51,467 nucleotides of DNA, from assembly GCA_036660495.1 (NCBI GenBank), contig JAVXAN010000001.1, positions 1-51,467 of the forward strand. Reading direction: 5' to 3'. The stretch is from JAVXAN01 sp036660495. GTDB lineage: Bacteria; Bacillota_I; Bacilli_A; RF39; UBA660. The translations under genes and the position numbers were made by a program. The notes beneath the pieces were generated by a model. The model was not told where the DNA came from. It saw only the letters and a list, made by a program, of their open reading frames with translations, and did no database searches. Shown here one piece after another: positions 1 through 8,181 of this stretch (its first letter is position 1; each line of letters starts with the position of its first letter).

Positions 1-2
1 AA

Positions 3-533
3 TATAGGTATGATTTTGTGGATAAATTAAATAATTATTTATTAGATATTTTTAATAAAATAACTAGTTATGGAAATTTAAAAATAAAGTATGAAAGTTT
101 TATATCAAAAGAAGAATTATTAGAAGAAAACGTTGTTAATAATATAACTGAAAAATTTAATAAAGTGTTAAATAGTGAACTACTTCAAAAAACAACCTTA
201 ATTGGGTGTCATAAGGATGATTTTAAAATTTTATTAAATGATTTAAATATTAATGAATTTGGTTCGCAAGGACAGCAAAGATTATCGATTTTATGTATGA
301 AATTATCAGAAATTGAAGTTTTTATTAATGAATATAAAATAAAACCGATAGTTTTACTAGATGACATATTTAGTGAACTAGATGAAATAAAAAAAACTAA
401 TATTATTAAATATTTAAAGAAGGATGTTCAAATGTTTATAACTACTACAGAAATAAATAACATCGATGAAAAAATCAAAAATACCGCTCAAATATTTAAA
501 GTTAATTCAGGCGTTGTAACGAAGGAGGAATAA
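3..533 (+). CDS. recF: RecF C-terminal part (5' end outside window)
   Basis: The reading frame is open from the first bases of the window, so the gene starts upstream. RecF is an SMC-like ATPase that helps load RecA at single-strand gaps. The visible ~176 residues carry the ABC signature-type segment GSQGQQRLS and the Walker B/D-loop LLDDIFSELD, followed by the FITTTE strand, all typical of the RecF C-terminal ATPase half. It ends three bases before the gyrB start, with the gyrB ribosome-binding site AAGGAGG inside its 3' end, so the two are translated from one message. The order recF-gyrB-gyrA is the classic Firmicute origin layout. Only the truncation limits the call. Confidence 0.93.
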   Translation, partial: YRYDFVDKLNNYLLDIFNKITSYGNLKIKYESFISKEELLEENVVNNITEKFNKVLNSELLQKTTLIGCHKDDFKILLNDLNINEFGSQGQQRLSILCMKLSEIEVFINEYKIKPIVLLDDIFSELDEIKKTNIIKYLKKDVQMFITTTEINNIDEKIKNTAQIFKVNSGVVTKEE

Positions 534-536
534 TTT

Positions 537-2462
537 ATGGAAGAAAATAAGCAACATTATGATGCATCGGATATACAAGTATTAGAAGGACTAGAGGCTG
601 TAAGAAAACGTCCTGGTATGTATATTGGTACAACTAGTTCAAGAGGATTACATCACTTGGTTTGGGAAATAGTGGATAACGCTATTGATGAAGCTTTAGC
701 AGGATATTGTAATAATATTGAAATTATTATTAATAAAGATGATTCTGTAACTGTAAAAGATGATGGAAGAGGAATTCCTACTGGAATTCATAAAAAAACT
801 GGATTATCAACGGTTGAAACAGTTTATACGGTACTTCATGCTGGAGGAAAATTTGGCGGAGGAGGTTATAAAGTTTCTGGAGGACTTCATGGAGTTGGAG
901 CATCAGTTGTTAATGCTTTAAGCAGTTGGTTAGAAATAAATGTTTATCATGAAGGAGAAATTTATAATATTCGTTTTGAAAATGGTGGTCAAACAAAATC
1001 ACCACTTAAGGTTGTTGGTACTTGTTCAAAGGATAGAACTGGTACAGTAGTTACTTTTAAAGCCGATCCAGAAATTTTTACGGATACTACCTCATACGAT
1101 TATGAAACATTAAAAACAAGAGTAAGAGAATTGGCTTTTTTAAATAAAGGGTTAAAACTAACTTTAATAGATGATCATGAGTTAGAACCTAAGAAACAAG
1201 AATTTATTTATGAAGGTGGTATTACTGCATATGTTGAAATGCTTAATAAAAACAAAACACCAATTCATGATCAAATAATTGACTTTGAGGGAAAAGAAGA
1301 CGATATTTCTTTTGAAGTCGCATTACAATATAACTCGGGTTATACATCTAATATTTATTCTTTTACAAATAATATTAATACTTATGAGGGTGGAACTCAT
1401 GAGGATGGTGTTAAAATGGCATTAACTAGAATAATCAACAGTTATGCTAGAAAAGTTAAATTATTAAAAGATAATGATGAATCCTTAAGTGGTGATGACG
1501 TTCGTGAAGGTTTAACAATGATTATTTCATGTAAACATCCAAATCCACAATTTGAAGGTCAAACAAAAACAAAATTAGGTAATAGCGAAGTTAAAAAAAT
1601 AGCTTCAGATATTTTTAGTACGGGGTTTGAAAGATTTTTAATGGAAAATCCAGAGGAAGCTAAACAAATTGTTGAAAAATCTTTAACAGCAGCAAGAGCA
1701 AGGGTTGCAGCTAAAAGAGCTAGAGAATTAACAAGGCGTAAGGGTGGCTTGGAATTAACTAATTGGTGGGGAAAACTAACTGATTGTTCAAGTAAAGATG
1801 CAACTATTTCAGAAATATTTATTGTAGAAGGAGATAGTGCAGGAGGCCAAGCAAAGCAAGGAAGAGATGCAAAAACTCAGGCAATTTTACCACTTAGAGG
1901 TAAAATATTAAACGTTGAAAAAGCAAGACTTGATAGAATTCTTGAAAACGTTGAAATAAGAAGTATGATAACAGCATTTGGTACTGGAATAGGTGATGAA
2001 TTTGATATTTCAAAGCTAAGATATCATAAAATAATTATTATGACTGATGCTGATGTTGATGGTTCTCATATTAGAACTTTATTACTAACTTTATTTTATC
2101 GCTTTTTTAGACCAATTATTGAAAATGGACACGTCTATGTAGCACAACCGCCATTATATAAAATAACTCATGGTAAGACATTTAAATTTGTTTTAACAGA
2201 AGAAGAAAAAAATGATTATATTGCCTCGCTTCCTCCAACAACAAAAGCCGTTATAAACCGTAATAAAGGTTTAGGAGAAATGGATGAAGAAGAATTATGC
2301 GAAACGACTATGAATATTGAACATAGAACACTTCGTAAGATAACTATTGAAGAGGCAATTCTTGCAGATAAAGTTTTTGAAACATTAATGGGTGAAGCAG
2401 TAGAACCAAGAAGAGAATTTATTGAAACTAACGCTGTTTATGTGGAAAACTTGGATATATAG
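537..2462 (+). CDS. gyrB: DNA gyrase subunit B
   Basis: ATPase subunit of DNA gyrase, which introduces negative supercoils with GyrA. The 641-residue length is normal for Gram-positive GyrB. Visible motifs: GHKL ATP site with EIVDNAIDEALAG and DDGRGIPTG (about residues 45-82), the lid GGLHGVGASVVNALS, and the TOPRIM metal site with EGDSAGGQAK (about 431) and DADVDGSH (about 503), followed by the C-terminal EPRREFIE segment. Start ATG is preceded by AAGGAGG at 522-528. It sits directly after recF and ten bases before gyrA, so the pair is co-transcribed. The alternative ParE is unlikely because of the recF linkage. Confidence 0.98.
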   Translation: MEENKQHYDASDIQVLEGLEAVRKRPGMYIGTTSSRGLHHLVWEIVDNAIDEALAGYCNNIEIIINKDDSVTVKDDGRGIPTGIHKKTGLSTVETVYTVLHAGGKFGGGGYKVSGGLHGVGASVVNALSSWLEINVYHEGEIYNIRFENGGQTKSPLKVVGTCSKDRTGTVVTFKADPEIFTDTTSYDYETLKTRVRELAFLNKGLKLTLIDDHELEPKKQEFIYEGGITAYVEMLNKNKTPIHDQIIDFEGKEDDISFEVALQYNSGYTSNIYSFTNNINTYEGGTHEDGVKMALTRIINSYARKVKLLKDNDESLSGDDVREGLTMIISCKHPNPQFEGQTKTKLGNSEVKKIASDIFSTGFERFLMENPEEAKQIVEKSLTAARARVAAKRARELTRRKGGLELTNWWGKLTDCSSKDATISEIFIVEGDSAGGQAKQGRDAKTQAILPLRGKILNVEKARLDRILENVEIRSMITAFGTGIGDEFDISKLRYHKIIIMTDADVDGSHIRTLLLTLFYRFFRPIIENGHVYVAQPPLYKITHGKTFKFVLTEEEKNDYIASLPPTTKAVINRNKGLGEMDEEELCETTMNIEHRTLRKITIEEAILADKVFETLMGEAVEPRREFIETNAVYVENLDI

Positions 2463-2471
2463 GAGGAAGAA

Positions 2472-4919
2472 ATGGATAGATTAGAAAGTATAGACATAGT
2501 AAATGAAATGGAAACCTCATTCCTAGAGTATTCAATGAGTGTTATTGTATCAAGAGCTATTCCTGATTTAAGAGATGGATTAAAGCCAGTACATAGAAGA
2601 ATACTATATACGATGTTAGAAGCTGGTTTTACGCCCGATAAAGCCTTTGTAAAGTGTGCAAAGACTGTAGGAGCTGTAATTGGTAATTATCATCCACATG
2701 GTGATACAGCGGTGTATGAAGCGATGGTAAGAATGGCGCAAGACTTTAGCTATCGCCATCCATTGATTGAAGGTCATGGTAATTTTGGATCAATAGATGG
2801 AAGTACCGCTGCGGCATATCGTTATACTGAATCAAAAATTTCAAAAATAGCAATGGAATTACTAAGAGATATTAATAAAAACACGGTTGATTATGTTGAT
2901 AATTTTGATTCATCAAGAAGAGAACCTTCAATTTTACCTAGTAGATTTCCTAATATTATTGTAAATGGTACAATGGGAATTGCAGTAGGAATGGCCACAA
3001 ATATACCACCACATAATTTAGGGGAAGTAATTGATGGTTGCGTTGCATACATTGATAACAAAGATATTACGTTAGAAGAATTAATGCAACATATAAAGGG
3101 TCCAGACTTTCCAACTGGAGGATCGATTCTTGGAAATAGTGGAATAAAAAGAGCGTACGAAACAGGCAGAGGATCTATCACTATTAGAGGAAAAGTTGAT
3201 GTTATAGAAAAAAAAGGAAAATATGAACTTATAATTACTGAAGTTCCATATCAAGTAAATACAACGTCATTAATAACTAGAATAGGTGAACTAGTTAGAG
3301 ATAAAATAATTGATGGTATAGCAGATTTAAGAGAAGAAACTTCTTTAAAAAATGGTATGAAAATCGTTATTGAATTAAAAAAAGAAGCAAACTCTAATGT
3401 TGTTTTAAATAATTTATATAAACATAGTCAGTTGCAGACTACGTACGGTATTAATATGTTAATGCTTCTTCAAGGAAAGCCTCAAACTTTAGGTTTAAAA
3501 GATATAATATCTAATTATATTGATTTTCAAAAGGAAGTTATATATAGAAGAACTAATTTTGAATTAGAAAAAGCTAAGAAACGAGCTCATATATTAGAAG
3601 GATTGAAAATAGCGCTTGATAACGTTGACGATGTAATAAAAATTATTAAACAAGCTAAAAGTGATGTTGATGCAAAAGAAGAGTTATCTAAAAAATATGG
3701 ATTAGATGATGCTCAAGCGGAAGCAATTCTTGAGATGAAATTAAGAAAATTAACCGGACTTGAAAAAGAAAAAATACTTGATGAATTAGATGAATTAGAA
3801 AAATTAATATTAAAACTATCAGGCATATTAAATGATGATGAAAAGATTTTAATGGTAATAAAAGAAGAATTGTTAGAAATAAAGTCAAAATATGCTAATG
3901 AACGTAAAACAAGCATTGATATGACAGCAATAGAATATATTGAAGATGAATCTTTGATTCCAGTAGAAGAAGTTGTTTTTGCCTTAACTAAAAACGGATA
4001 TATTAAAAGAATGTTAAGGGATACATATCGTATTCAAAACAAGGGTGGTGTTGGTATTAAAGGAATGTCTACTCATGATGAAGACTTTGTAGAACATTTA
4101 AAATCTGGGACAACGCACGATTATGTAATGTTTTTCACTAATAAGGGTAAGGTTTATCGTTTAAAGGGTTATGAAATTCCAGAATTTAATAGACAATCAA
4201 AAGGATTACCAGTAGTTAATTTATTACCTTTAGAAAAGGGAGAAAGCATTAATTCCGTATTAATTAATTCTAAGGGTGATGAACAAAAGTTCTTAATGAT
4301 AGCAACAAAGCAGGGATTAGTTAAACGAACAAACGTTTGCGAATTTGAAAGTATTAGAGCAAATGGTAAAATTGCTATAACTTTAAAAGAAGATGATGAA
4401 GTAATATCTGTTCATTATACAACAGGTGAGAATGATATAATTATTGCTTCTAATAATGGCAGAATGGTAAGATTTAACGAAACAGAAGTACGTGTTATGG
4501 GAAGAACCGCTTCTGGAGTAAAAGGCATCAACTTATCAGAAGGCTGCGTATGTGTAGGTGCAGAAATTGCTGACGATACTCATGAAATACTTGTTATATC
4601 TGAAAAAGGATACGGAAAACGTACAAAAATTGAAGAATACCGAGTAACTCATAGGGGAAGTAAAGGAGTTAAAACAATTAATATTACTGAAAAAAACGGA
4701 AATATAGTTGCTTTTAAAGCAGTAACAATAGATAAGGATGTTATGATTATAACTAATCAGGGAATAGTAATTAGACTTTCACTAGATTCTGTTTCTAAAA
4801 TGAGTAGGGTAACTCAAGGTGTTAGATTAATGAATCTAAAAGATTCTCAAAGAGTAGCAACGGTATCAATTGTTGAAAAAGATGATGAAATTGTTGAAAA
4901 TATTGAAGAAGATGAATAA
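2472..4919 (+). CDS. gyrA: DNA gyrase subunit A
   Basis: DNA breakage-reunion subunit of gyrase (815 residues). The N-terminal core has RDGLKPVHRRILYTM and the active-site tyrosine in AAAYRYTE (about residue 122). The quinolone region reads HPHGDTAVYEAM, with Thr and Glu at the E. coli 83 and 87 equivalents. The C-terminal domain shows six-blade beta-pinwheel repeats and an acidic end. The GyrA box at residues 522-528 reads QNKGGVG, whereas the canonical motif is QRRGGKG, so this wrapping motif is degenerate. RBS AGGAGGAA precedes the ATG, nine bases after gyrB. The stop codon lies in the terminator hairpin. Identity as GyrA rather than ParC rests on gene context. Confidence 0.96.
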   Translation: MDRLESIDIVNEMETSFLEYSMSVIVSRAIPDLRDGLKPVHRRILYTMLEAGFTPDKAFVKCAKTVGAVIGNYHPHGDTAVYEAMVRMAQDFSYRHPLIEGHGNFGSIDGSTAAAYRYTESKISKIAMELLRDINKNTVDYVDNFDSSRREPSILPSRFPNIIVNGTMGIAVGMATNIPPHNLGEVIDGCVAYIDNKDITLEELMQHIKGPDFPTGGSILGNSGIKRAYETGRGSITIRGKVDVIEKKGKYELIITEVPYQVNTTSLITRIGELVRDKIIDGIADLREETSLKNGMKIVIELKKEANSNVVLNNLYKHSQLQTTYGINMLMLLQGKPQTLGLKDIISNYIDFQKEVIYRRTNFELEKAKKRAHILEGLKIALDNVDDVIKIIKQAKSDVDAKEELSKKYGLDDAQAEAILEMKLRKLTGLEKEKILDELDELEKLILKLSGILNDDEKILMVIKEELLEIKSKYANERKTSIDMTAIEYIEDESLIPVEEVVFALTKNGYIKRMLRDTYRIQNKGGVGIKGMSTHDEDFVEHLKSGTTHDYVMFFTNKGKVYRLKGYEIPEFNRQSKGLPVVNLLPLEKGESINSVLINSKGDEQKFLMIATKQGLVKRTNVCEFESIRANGKIAITLKEDDEVISVHYTTGENDIIIASNNGRMVRFNETEVRVMGRTASGVKGINLSEGCVCVGAEIADDTHEILVISEKGYGKRTKIEEYRVTHRGSKGVKTINITEKNGNIVAFKAVTIDKDVMIITNQGIVIRLSLDSVSKMSRVTQGVRLMNLKDSQRVATVSIVEKDDEIVENIEEDE

Positions 4920-4931
4920 TCTTCTTTTTTT
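4907..4931 (+). terminator. gyrA intrinsic terminator
   Basis: Perfect 7-bp stem AGAAGAT/ATCTTCT with loop GAATA, followed by a run of seven T. The gyrA stop codon lies in the hairpin, so the 5' arm is coding sequence. Confidence 0.8.
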
Positions 4932-4932
4932 A

Positions 4933-4948
4933 TGTTTCACGTGAAACA
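4933..4948 (+). other. parS: parS centromere site 1
   Basis: The 16-mer TGTTTCACGTGAAACA is a perfect palindrome and matches the consensus ParB (Spo0J) binding site of Bacillus. It lies between gyrA and the SRP RNA gene, the origin-proximal position expected for parS. Confidence 0.93.
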
Positions 4949-4954
4949 TATAGT

Positions 4955-4980
4955 ATAAATATTTCCCGGGAAATATTTAT
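4955..4980 (+). other. Noc-binding site in a 26-bp palindrome
   Basis: Positions 4961-4974 read ATTTCCCGGGAAAT, the published consensus for the nucleoid-occlusion protein Noc of B. subtilis. The match is embedded in a perfect 26-bp palindrome. It starts only 12 bases after parS site 1 and differs from parS in the central bases (CCCGGG against CACGTG), the known distinction between Noc and ParB sites. No noc or parB gene is in the window. Confidence 0.8.
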
Positions 4981-4989
4981 TAATAAAAT

Positions 4990-5018
4990 TTGCTTTTATA
5001 AAAAAAATATACTAATAT
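4990..5018 (+). promoter_or_regulatory. Promoter of SRP RNA gene
   Basis: A -35-like TTGCTT (4990-4995) and a -10-like TAATAT (5013-5018) are separated by 17 bases. A start near 5024 would coincide with the predicted RNA 5' end. Confidence 0.55.
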
Positions 5019-5024
5019 TATATT

Positions 5025-5095
5025 GCACAACAAACACGTTATAACCAGGTCAGGGTTGAAAAACAGCAGCCTTATTATCCTCTGTTTGTGTGTGC
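5025..5095 (+). ncRNA. ffs: Signal recognition particle RNA, short 4.5S type
   Basis: The apical part carries the invariant SRP domain IV: ACCAGGTCAGG, a short GTT/AAC stem closed by a GAAA tetraloop, then AGCAGCC. The outer arms GCACAACAAACA (5025-5036) and TGTTTGTGTGTGC (5083-5095) pair with a small bulge, and a T-rich run follows. This is the helix that binds Ffh for co-translational membrane targeting. At about 71 nt it lacks the Alu-like part that B. subtilis scRNA has. In B. subtilis the gene lies between tadA and dnaX; here it precedes tadA. Ends are approximate. Confidence 0.9.
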
Positions 5096-5113
5096 TTTTA
5101 TTTTGAGGTAAAT

Positions 5114-5518
5114 ATGATAGATAAATATATGGATGTAGCTTTGCTTGAAGCAAAAAAAGCATATAAAAAAAACGAGATACCAGTTGGTGCAGTAATAGTA
5201 AAAGATGGTAGCATAATTGCTAAAGCTCATAATTCCATAGAAAAAACCAACTCTATTCTTAATCATGCTGAAATAATTGCTATTAAGAAGGCAATGAAGC
5301 ACGAAAATAACTGGCGGTTAAATGATTGCGTTATGTATGTTACTTTAAAACCTTGTAAAATGTGTCTAGGTGCTATAATAGAATCTAGAATAAAAAAAGT
5401 TTATTACGCAGCCGAGGTTTTATCAAAAAAGTCTGTTCCACCACTTGAATGCTGCTTAAGCAAAAAAGAAGAATCGACAAAAATATTACAAAATTTTTTT
5501 TTAAACAAAAGAAAATGA
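5114..5518 (+). CDS. tadA: tRNA-specific adenosine deaminase
   Basis: Deaminates A34 to inosine in tRNA-Arg(ACG), needed to read CGN codons. The zinc/proton-shuttle motif HAEIIA and the PCKMCLGA motif are both present, with conserved IPVGAVIV and the FF segment near the C-terminus. The start ATG at 5114 follows GAGGT (5105-5109); the protein is 134 residues, slightly shorter than the ~150-160 usual. The upstream in-frame extension would run into the SRP RNA, so I exclude it. It is probably transcribed partly by read-through from the SRP RNA promoter, since no separate promoter is evident. The stop lies inside a palindrome that holds a parS site. Confidence 0.95.
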   Translation: MIDKYMDVALLEAKKAYKKNEIPVGAVIVKDGSIIAKAHNSIEKTNSILNHAEIIAIKKAMKHENNWRLNDCVMYVTLKPCKMCLGAIIESRIKKVYYAAEVLSKKSVPPLECCLSKKEESTKILQNFFLNKRK

Positions 5519-5545
5519 TATGTTTCACGTGGAACATATCATTTT
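5512..5545 (+). terminator. tadA terminator-like inverted repeat containing parS
   Basis: A 34-bp inverted repeat with one mismatched pair spans the tadA stop codon and contains parS site 2 at its centre. The 3' arm ends in ATCATTTT. The long stem could end transcription, though the T run is short. Confidence 0.5.
5521..5536 (+). other. parS: parS centromere site 2
   Basis: TGTTTCACGTGGAACA differs from the perfect palindrome at one base and is the reverse complement of TGTTCCACGTGAAACA, a parS variant common in Bacillus. It lies immediately after tadA. Confidence 0.88.
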
Positions 5546-5571
5546 ATAATATATTAGTAACTTACATTATA

Positions 5572-5587
5572 TGTTCCACGTGAAACA
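5572..5587 (+). other. parS: parS centromere site 3
   Basis: TGTTCCACGTGAAACA, an inverted copy of site 2 located 35 bases further on. Both share ATA/TAT flanks, making an extended 22-bp near-palindrome. Confidence 0.88.
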
Positions 5588-5617
5588 TATAAAAAGGTTT
5601 TATATTTGATAGTAAAA

Positions 5618-5626
5618 TGGTATAAT
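5618..5626 (+). promoter_or_regulatory. dnaX extended -10 promoter
   Basis: TGGTATAAT is an extended -10 element (TG, one base, TATAAT). No good -35 is seen at 16-18 bases. The predicted start near 5633 gives a leader of about 20 nt before the dnaX start. Confidence 0.5.
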
Positions 5627-5652
5627 ATAAACAGTAAAAGAGGTGGTGTGCT

Positions 5653-7242
5653 TTGGCGTATCAAGCATTATATAGAAAATATCGACCAAAAACATTTGAA
5701 AACGTTTATGGTCAAAACGTAATTGTAAGAACATTAAAAAATGTAATTAAAAACGATAAATTAAATCATGCATATTTGTTCACAGGACCAAGGGGTACCG
5801 GAAAGACTAGCTCTGCAAAATTGTTTGCAAAGGCTATAAACTGTTTAAATAACATATCTGGTGATGCGTGTAATGAATGTTCTAGTTGTAACAGCTTTAA
5901 TGAAAATACTAATCCTGATATAATAGAAATAGATGCAGCTTCTAATAATGGGGTAGATGAAATAAGAGAAATACGAAATAAAGTTAACTTAGTACCTTCT
6001 ATTTCAAAATATAAAGTTTATATTATTGATGAAGTTCATATGCTTTCAATTGGCGCGTTTAACGCTTTACTTAAAACTCTTGAAGAGCCGCCAAAACATA
6101 TTGTTTTTATTTTAGCAACAACTGAACCACAAAAATTACCAGTAACAGTGATTTCAAGATGTCAAAGATTTGATTTTAAAAACATTAATCCTACGGACAT
6201 TAAAAAGTGCTTACAAAACATTATTACAAAAGAAAAAATCAAGATAGAAGAAGATGCTTTAAATGAAATAGTTAATAATGCCATGGGAGGAATGAGAGAT
6301 GCTATTGGCCTTATTGATCAAGCTAATGCTTTCTCAGACGGAATTATAACGTTAGAAGATATTCAATTATTGTCCGGGAGTTTATCTGATGATAACGTGC
6401 TAGAAATAATAAAAAGCATTGAAAACAAAGACATTTCAAAGGTGCTATCACTTGTTTCAACATATATATTAAGTGGAAAAGATATTATATTAATGATAGA
6501 AAAAATACTTGAAGTACTAAGAAAAGATTTAATATCTAAAAAAATAAATAATAATTATAAATCAAAAATTGATTTTAAAATTGATGATTTATATAAAATT
6601 ATTGATTTCTTAGCAGATTTACTAATAAATTTAAAAGCCACGTCTAAACAACAAATATTACTAGAAGTAGGTTTAATAAAAATTGTTGATTTAATTGCTG
6701 AAAAACCACAAAATAGTTTTAAAGGTAAAGAGTTACCAGAAAAATTTTCAAAAGAAGAAATAACTGTTGAAAGCAATGAAATTATTGACCAACTGAAGGA
6801 TGTTAGAATTAATAATATTTTAAAAGATGCTTCAAAGACTGAGTTAATTCAAATGCATGAGTATTGGAAAAAAATAAAAGAATATTTGTTAAATAATAGT
6901 TATAAAATGATTGCAAACATATTGATTAACGGAAAACCTGTTGCAGCTTCATCAGCTGGAGTGGTTATTACGTTTGAAAGTAAAGTGCTATTAGATCAAA
7001 CTGAAAAAAATTATGATAAAGCAAAGAAACTAATTCAAAAAATTTGTAATAAGAAAAGTAAAATTGTATTTATTTTAAATGATTACTGGTTAACGGAAAG
7101 ACCAAAATATGCACAAAAAGTAAAAGATGGTAATATTATAGAATTAAATGAAACAAAAATATTAAAAAAATATAAAGAAACATTAAAATCTAGTGAACCA
7201 ATAAATGATTTTAATGATTTAATTGAAATGGAGAATGAATAA
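5653..7242 (+). CDS. dnaX: DNA polymerase III subunit gamma/tau
   Basis: Clamp-loader ATPase (529 residues). Walker A is GPRGTGKT at residues 45-52, the zinc module has Cys 64, 73, 76 and 79, Walker B is DEVH at 126-129, and the SRC arginine-finger motif is at 168-170. The C-terminal tau-like part after about residue 360 is weakly conserved. The start is TTG, with AGAGGTGG eight to fourteen bases upstream; MAYQALYRKYRP is the normal family N-terminus, so the TTG is well supported. The gene is followed with one base between by ybaB and then recR, the widespread dnaX-ybaB-recR operon. Confidence 0.97.
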   Translation: MAYQALYRKYRPKTFENVYGQNVIVRTLKNVIKNDKLNHAYLFTGPRGTGKTSSAKLFAKAINCLNNISGDACNECSSCNSFNENTNPDIIEIDAASNNGVDEIREIRNKVNLVPSISKYKVYIIDEVHMLSIGAFNALLKTLEEPPKHIVFILATTEPQKLPVTVISRCQRFDFKNINPTDIKKCLQNIITKEKIKIEEDALNEIVNNAMGGMRDAIGLIDQANAFSDGIITLEDIQLLSGSLSDDNVLEIIKSIENKDISKVLSLVSTYILSGKDIILMIEKILEVLRKDLISKKINNNYKSKIDFKIDDLYKIIDFLADLLINLKATSKQQILLEVGLIKIVDLIAEKPQNSFKGKELPEKFSKEEITVESNEIIDQLKDVRINNILKDASKTELIQMHEYWKKIKEYLLNNSYKMIANILINGKPVAASSAGVVITFESKVLLDQTEKNYDKAKKLIQKICNKKSKIVFILNDYWLTERPKYAQKVKDGNIIELNETKILKKYKETLKSSEPINDFNDLIEMENE

Positions 7243-7243
7243 T

Positions 7244-7543
7244 ATGAACTTACAAGCATTAATGAAACAAGCACAAAAAATGCAAAAAGATGTTGTTAAC
7301 ATAAAAGAAGAAATAGAAAAAGAAACTTTTACTGGAGAATCCTCTTTAGTAAAAGTTGAAATGAATGGTAAAAGAGAACTTATATCAGTTAAAATTGAAA
7401 CAAAATCTAATTTTGATCAAGATGACATTGAAATGATTGAAGACATGGTTGTTTTATCAGTAAATGATGCTATTAAAAAAATAAATAAAGAATATGAATT
7501 AAAAATGGGAAATCAGGCTAGTGCATTGGGTGGATTATTTTAA
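7244..7543 (+). CDS. ybaB: YbaB/EbfC nucleoid-associated protein
   Basis: Small DNA-binding protein that dimerises into a tweezer-like fold. The 99 residues start MNLQALMKQAQKMQKD, an amphipathic helix typical of the family, and continue with the VEMNGKRELISVKI beta strands and a C-terminal helix. Start chosen at ATG 7244, with GGAG at 7230-7233; earlier in-frame methionines overlap dnaX and add non-family residues. Its stop codon shares one base with the recR start, so translation is likely coupled. Function beyond DNA binding is not settled for the family. Confidence 0.95.
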   Translation: MNLQALMKQAQKMQKDVVNIKEEIEKETFTGESSLVKVEMNGKRELISVKIETKSNFDQDDIEMIEDMVVLSVNDAIKKINKEYELKMGNQASALGGLF

Positions 7544-8142
7544 TGAATTATCCAGAAAGTTTGCAAAAACTAATAGAATCATTTAGACTTTTGCCTGGAG
7601 TAGGCGAAAAAAGTGCTCAAAGATATGCTTTTTCTGTTTTAGAAATGGATAAAGATGCGGTAAATGAGTTTTCAACATGCATCAAAAGCGTAAAAAACAA
7701 TTTAAATGCATGTAAAATATGCGGTTGCTTATGTGAGGATGATCATTGCATGATTTGTGAAAATAGCAATCGAAGCAACAAACAATTATGTGTTGTAGAA
7801 ACTCAAAAAAACGTATTTTTATTTGAGAAAACCGGATTTTTTAATGGTAAATATCATGTTTTAGGTGGCCTTATTTCTCCTATGGACGGTATTAATCCAG
7901 AGGATATAGCAATTAAAACCTTAATCACTAGAATAAAAAATGATTTGGTTGAAGAAATTATTTTGGCCTTACAACCAGGAATAGAGGGAGATACTACGGC
8001 ACTATATATTACAAAAATATTACAAGGGTTTGACGTTAAAGTGACAAAAATAGCACATGGTATTCCTATTGGCGCTGATATGGAATATATTGACGCATTA
8101 ACTCTAGAAATGGCGCTTGAAAATCGAAGTGAAGTATCATAA
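7543..8142 (+). CDS. recR: Recombination mediator RecR
   Basis: Toroidal DNA-binding protein that acts with RecO and RecF in gap repair. Visible parts: the N-terminal helix-hairpin-helix LPGVGEKSAQRYAF (about residues 16-30), a four-cysteine zinc finger between residues 57 and 72, and a TOPRIM domain beginning CVVET, followed by the Walker-like terminal segment. The 199-residue length is standard. The ATG overlaps the ybaB stop by one base. Downstream, the message runs into a hairpin covering the bofA ribosome-binding site. Confidence 0.97.
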   Translation: MNYPESLQKLIESFRLLPGVGEKSAQRYAFSVLEMDKDAVNEFSTCIKSVKNNLNACKICGCLCEDDHCMICENSNRSNKQLCVVETQKNVFLFEKTGFFNGKYHVLGGLISPMDGINPEDIAIKTLITRIKNDLVEEIILALQPGIEGDTTALYITKILQGFDVKVTKIAHGIPIGADMEYIDALTLEMALENRSEVS

Positions 8143-8144
8143 AC

Positions 8145-8177
8145 TCACCTAATAAACATAGTTTTTATTAGAGGTGA
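8145..8177 (+). promoter_or_regulatory. Hairpin masking the bofA Shine-Dalgarno
   Basis: TCACCTAATAAA (8145-8156) pairs with TTTATT (8164-8169) and AGGTGA (8172-8177), leaving a 2-base bulge and a 7-base loop. The 3' arm contains GAGGTGA, the only Shine-Dalgarno for the GTG start at 8182. No T run follows, so a terminator role is unlikely. Confidence 0.6.
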
Positions 8178-8181
8178 AATC

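Noticed and set aside
1..5000. A replication origin with DnaA boxes beside recF-gyrB.
   Set aside because: No TTATCCACA-type cluster is visible; the origin probably lies upstream of the window next to dnaA.
6868..6874. A7 run in dnaX as a programmed frameshift for a gamma form.
   Set aside because: No downstream stem or A9-type slip site, and the full frame continues to a normal end.
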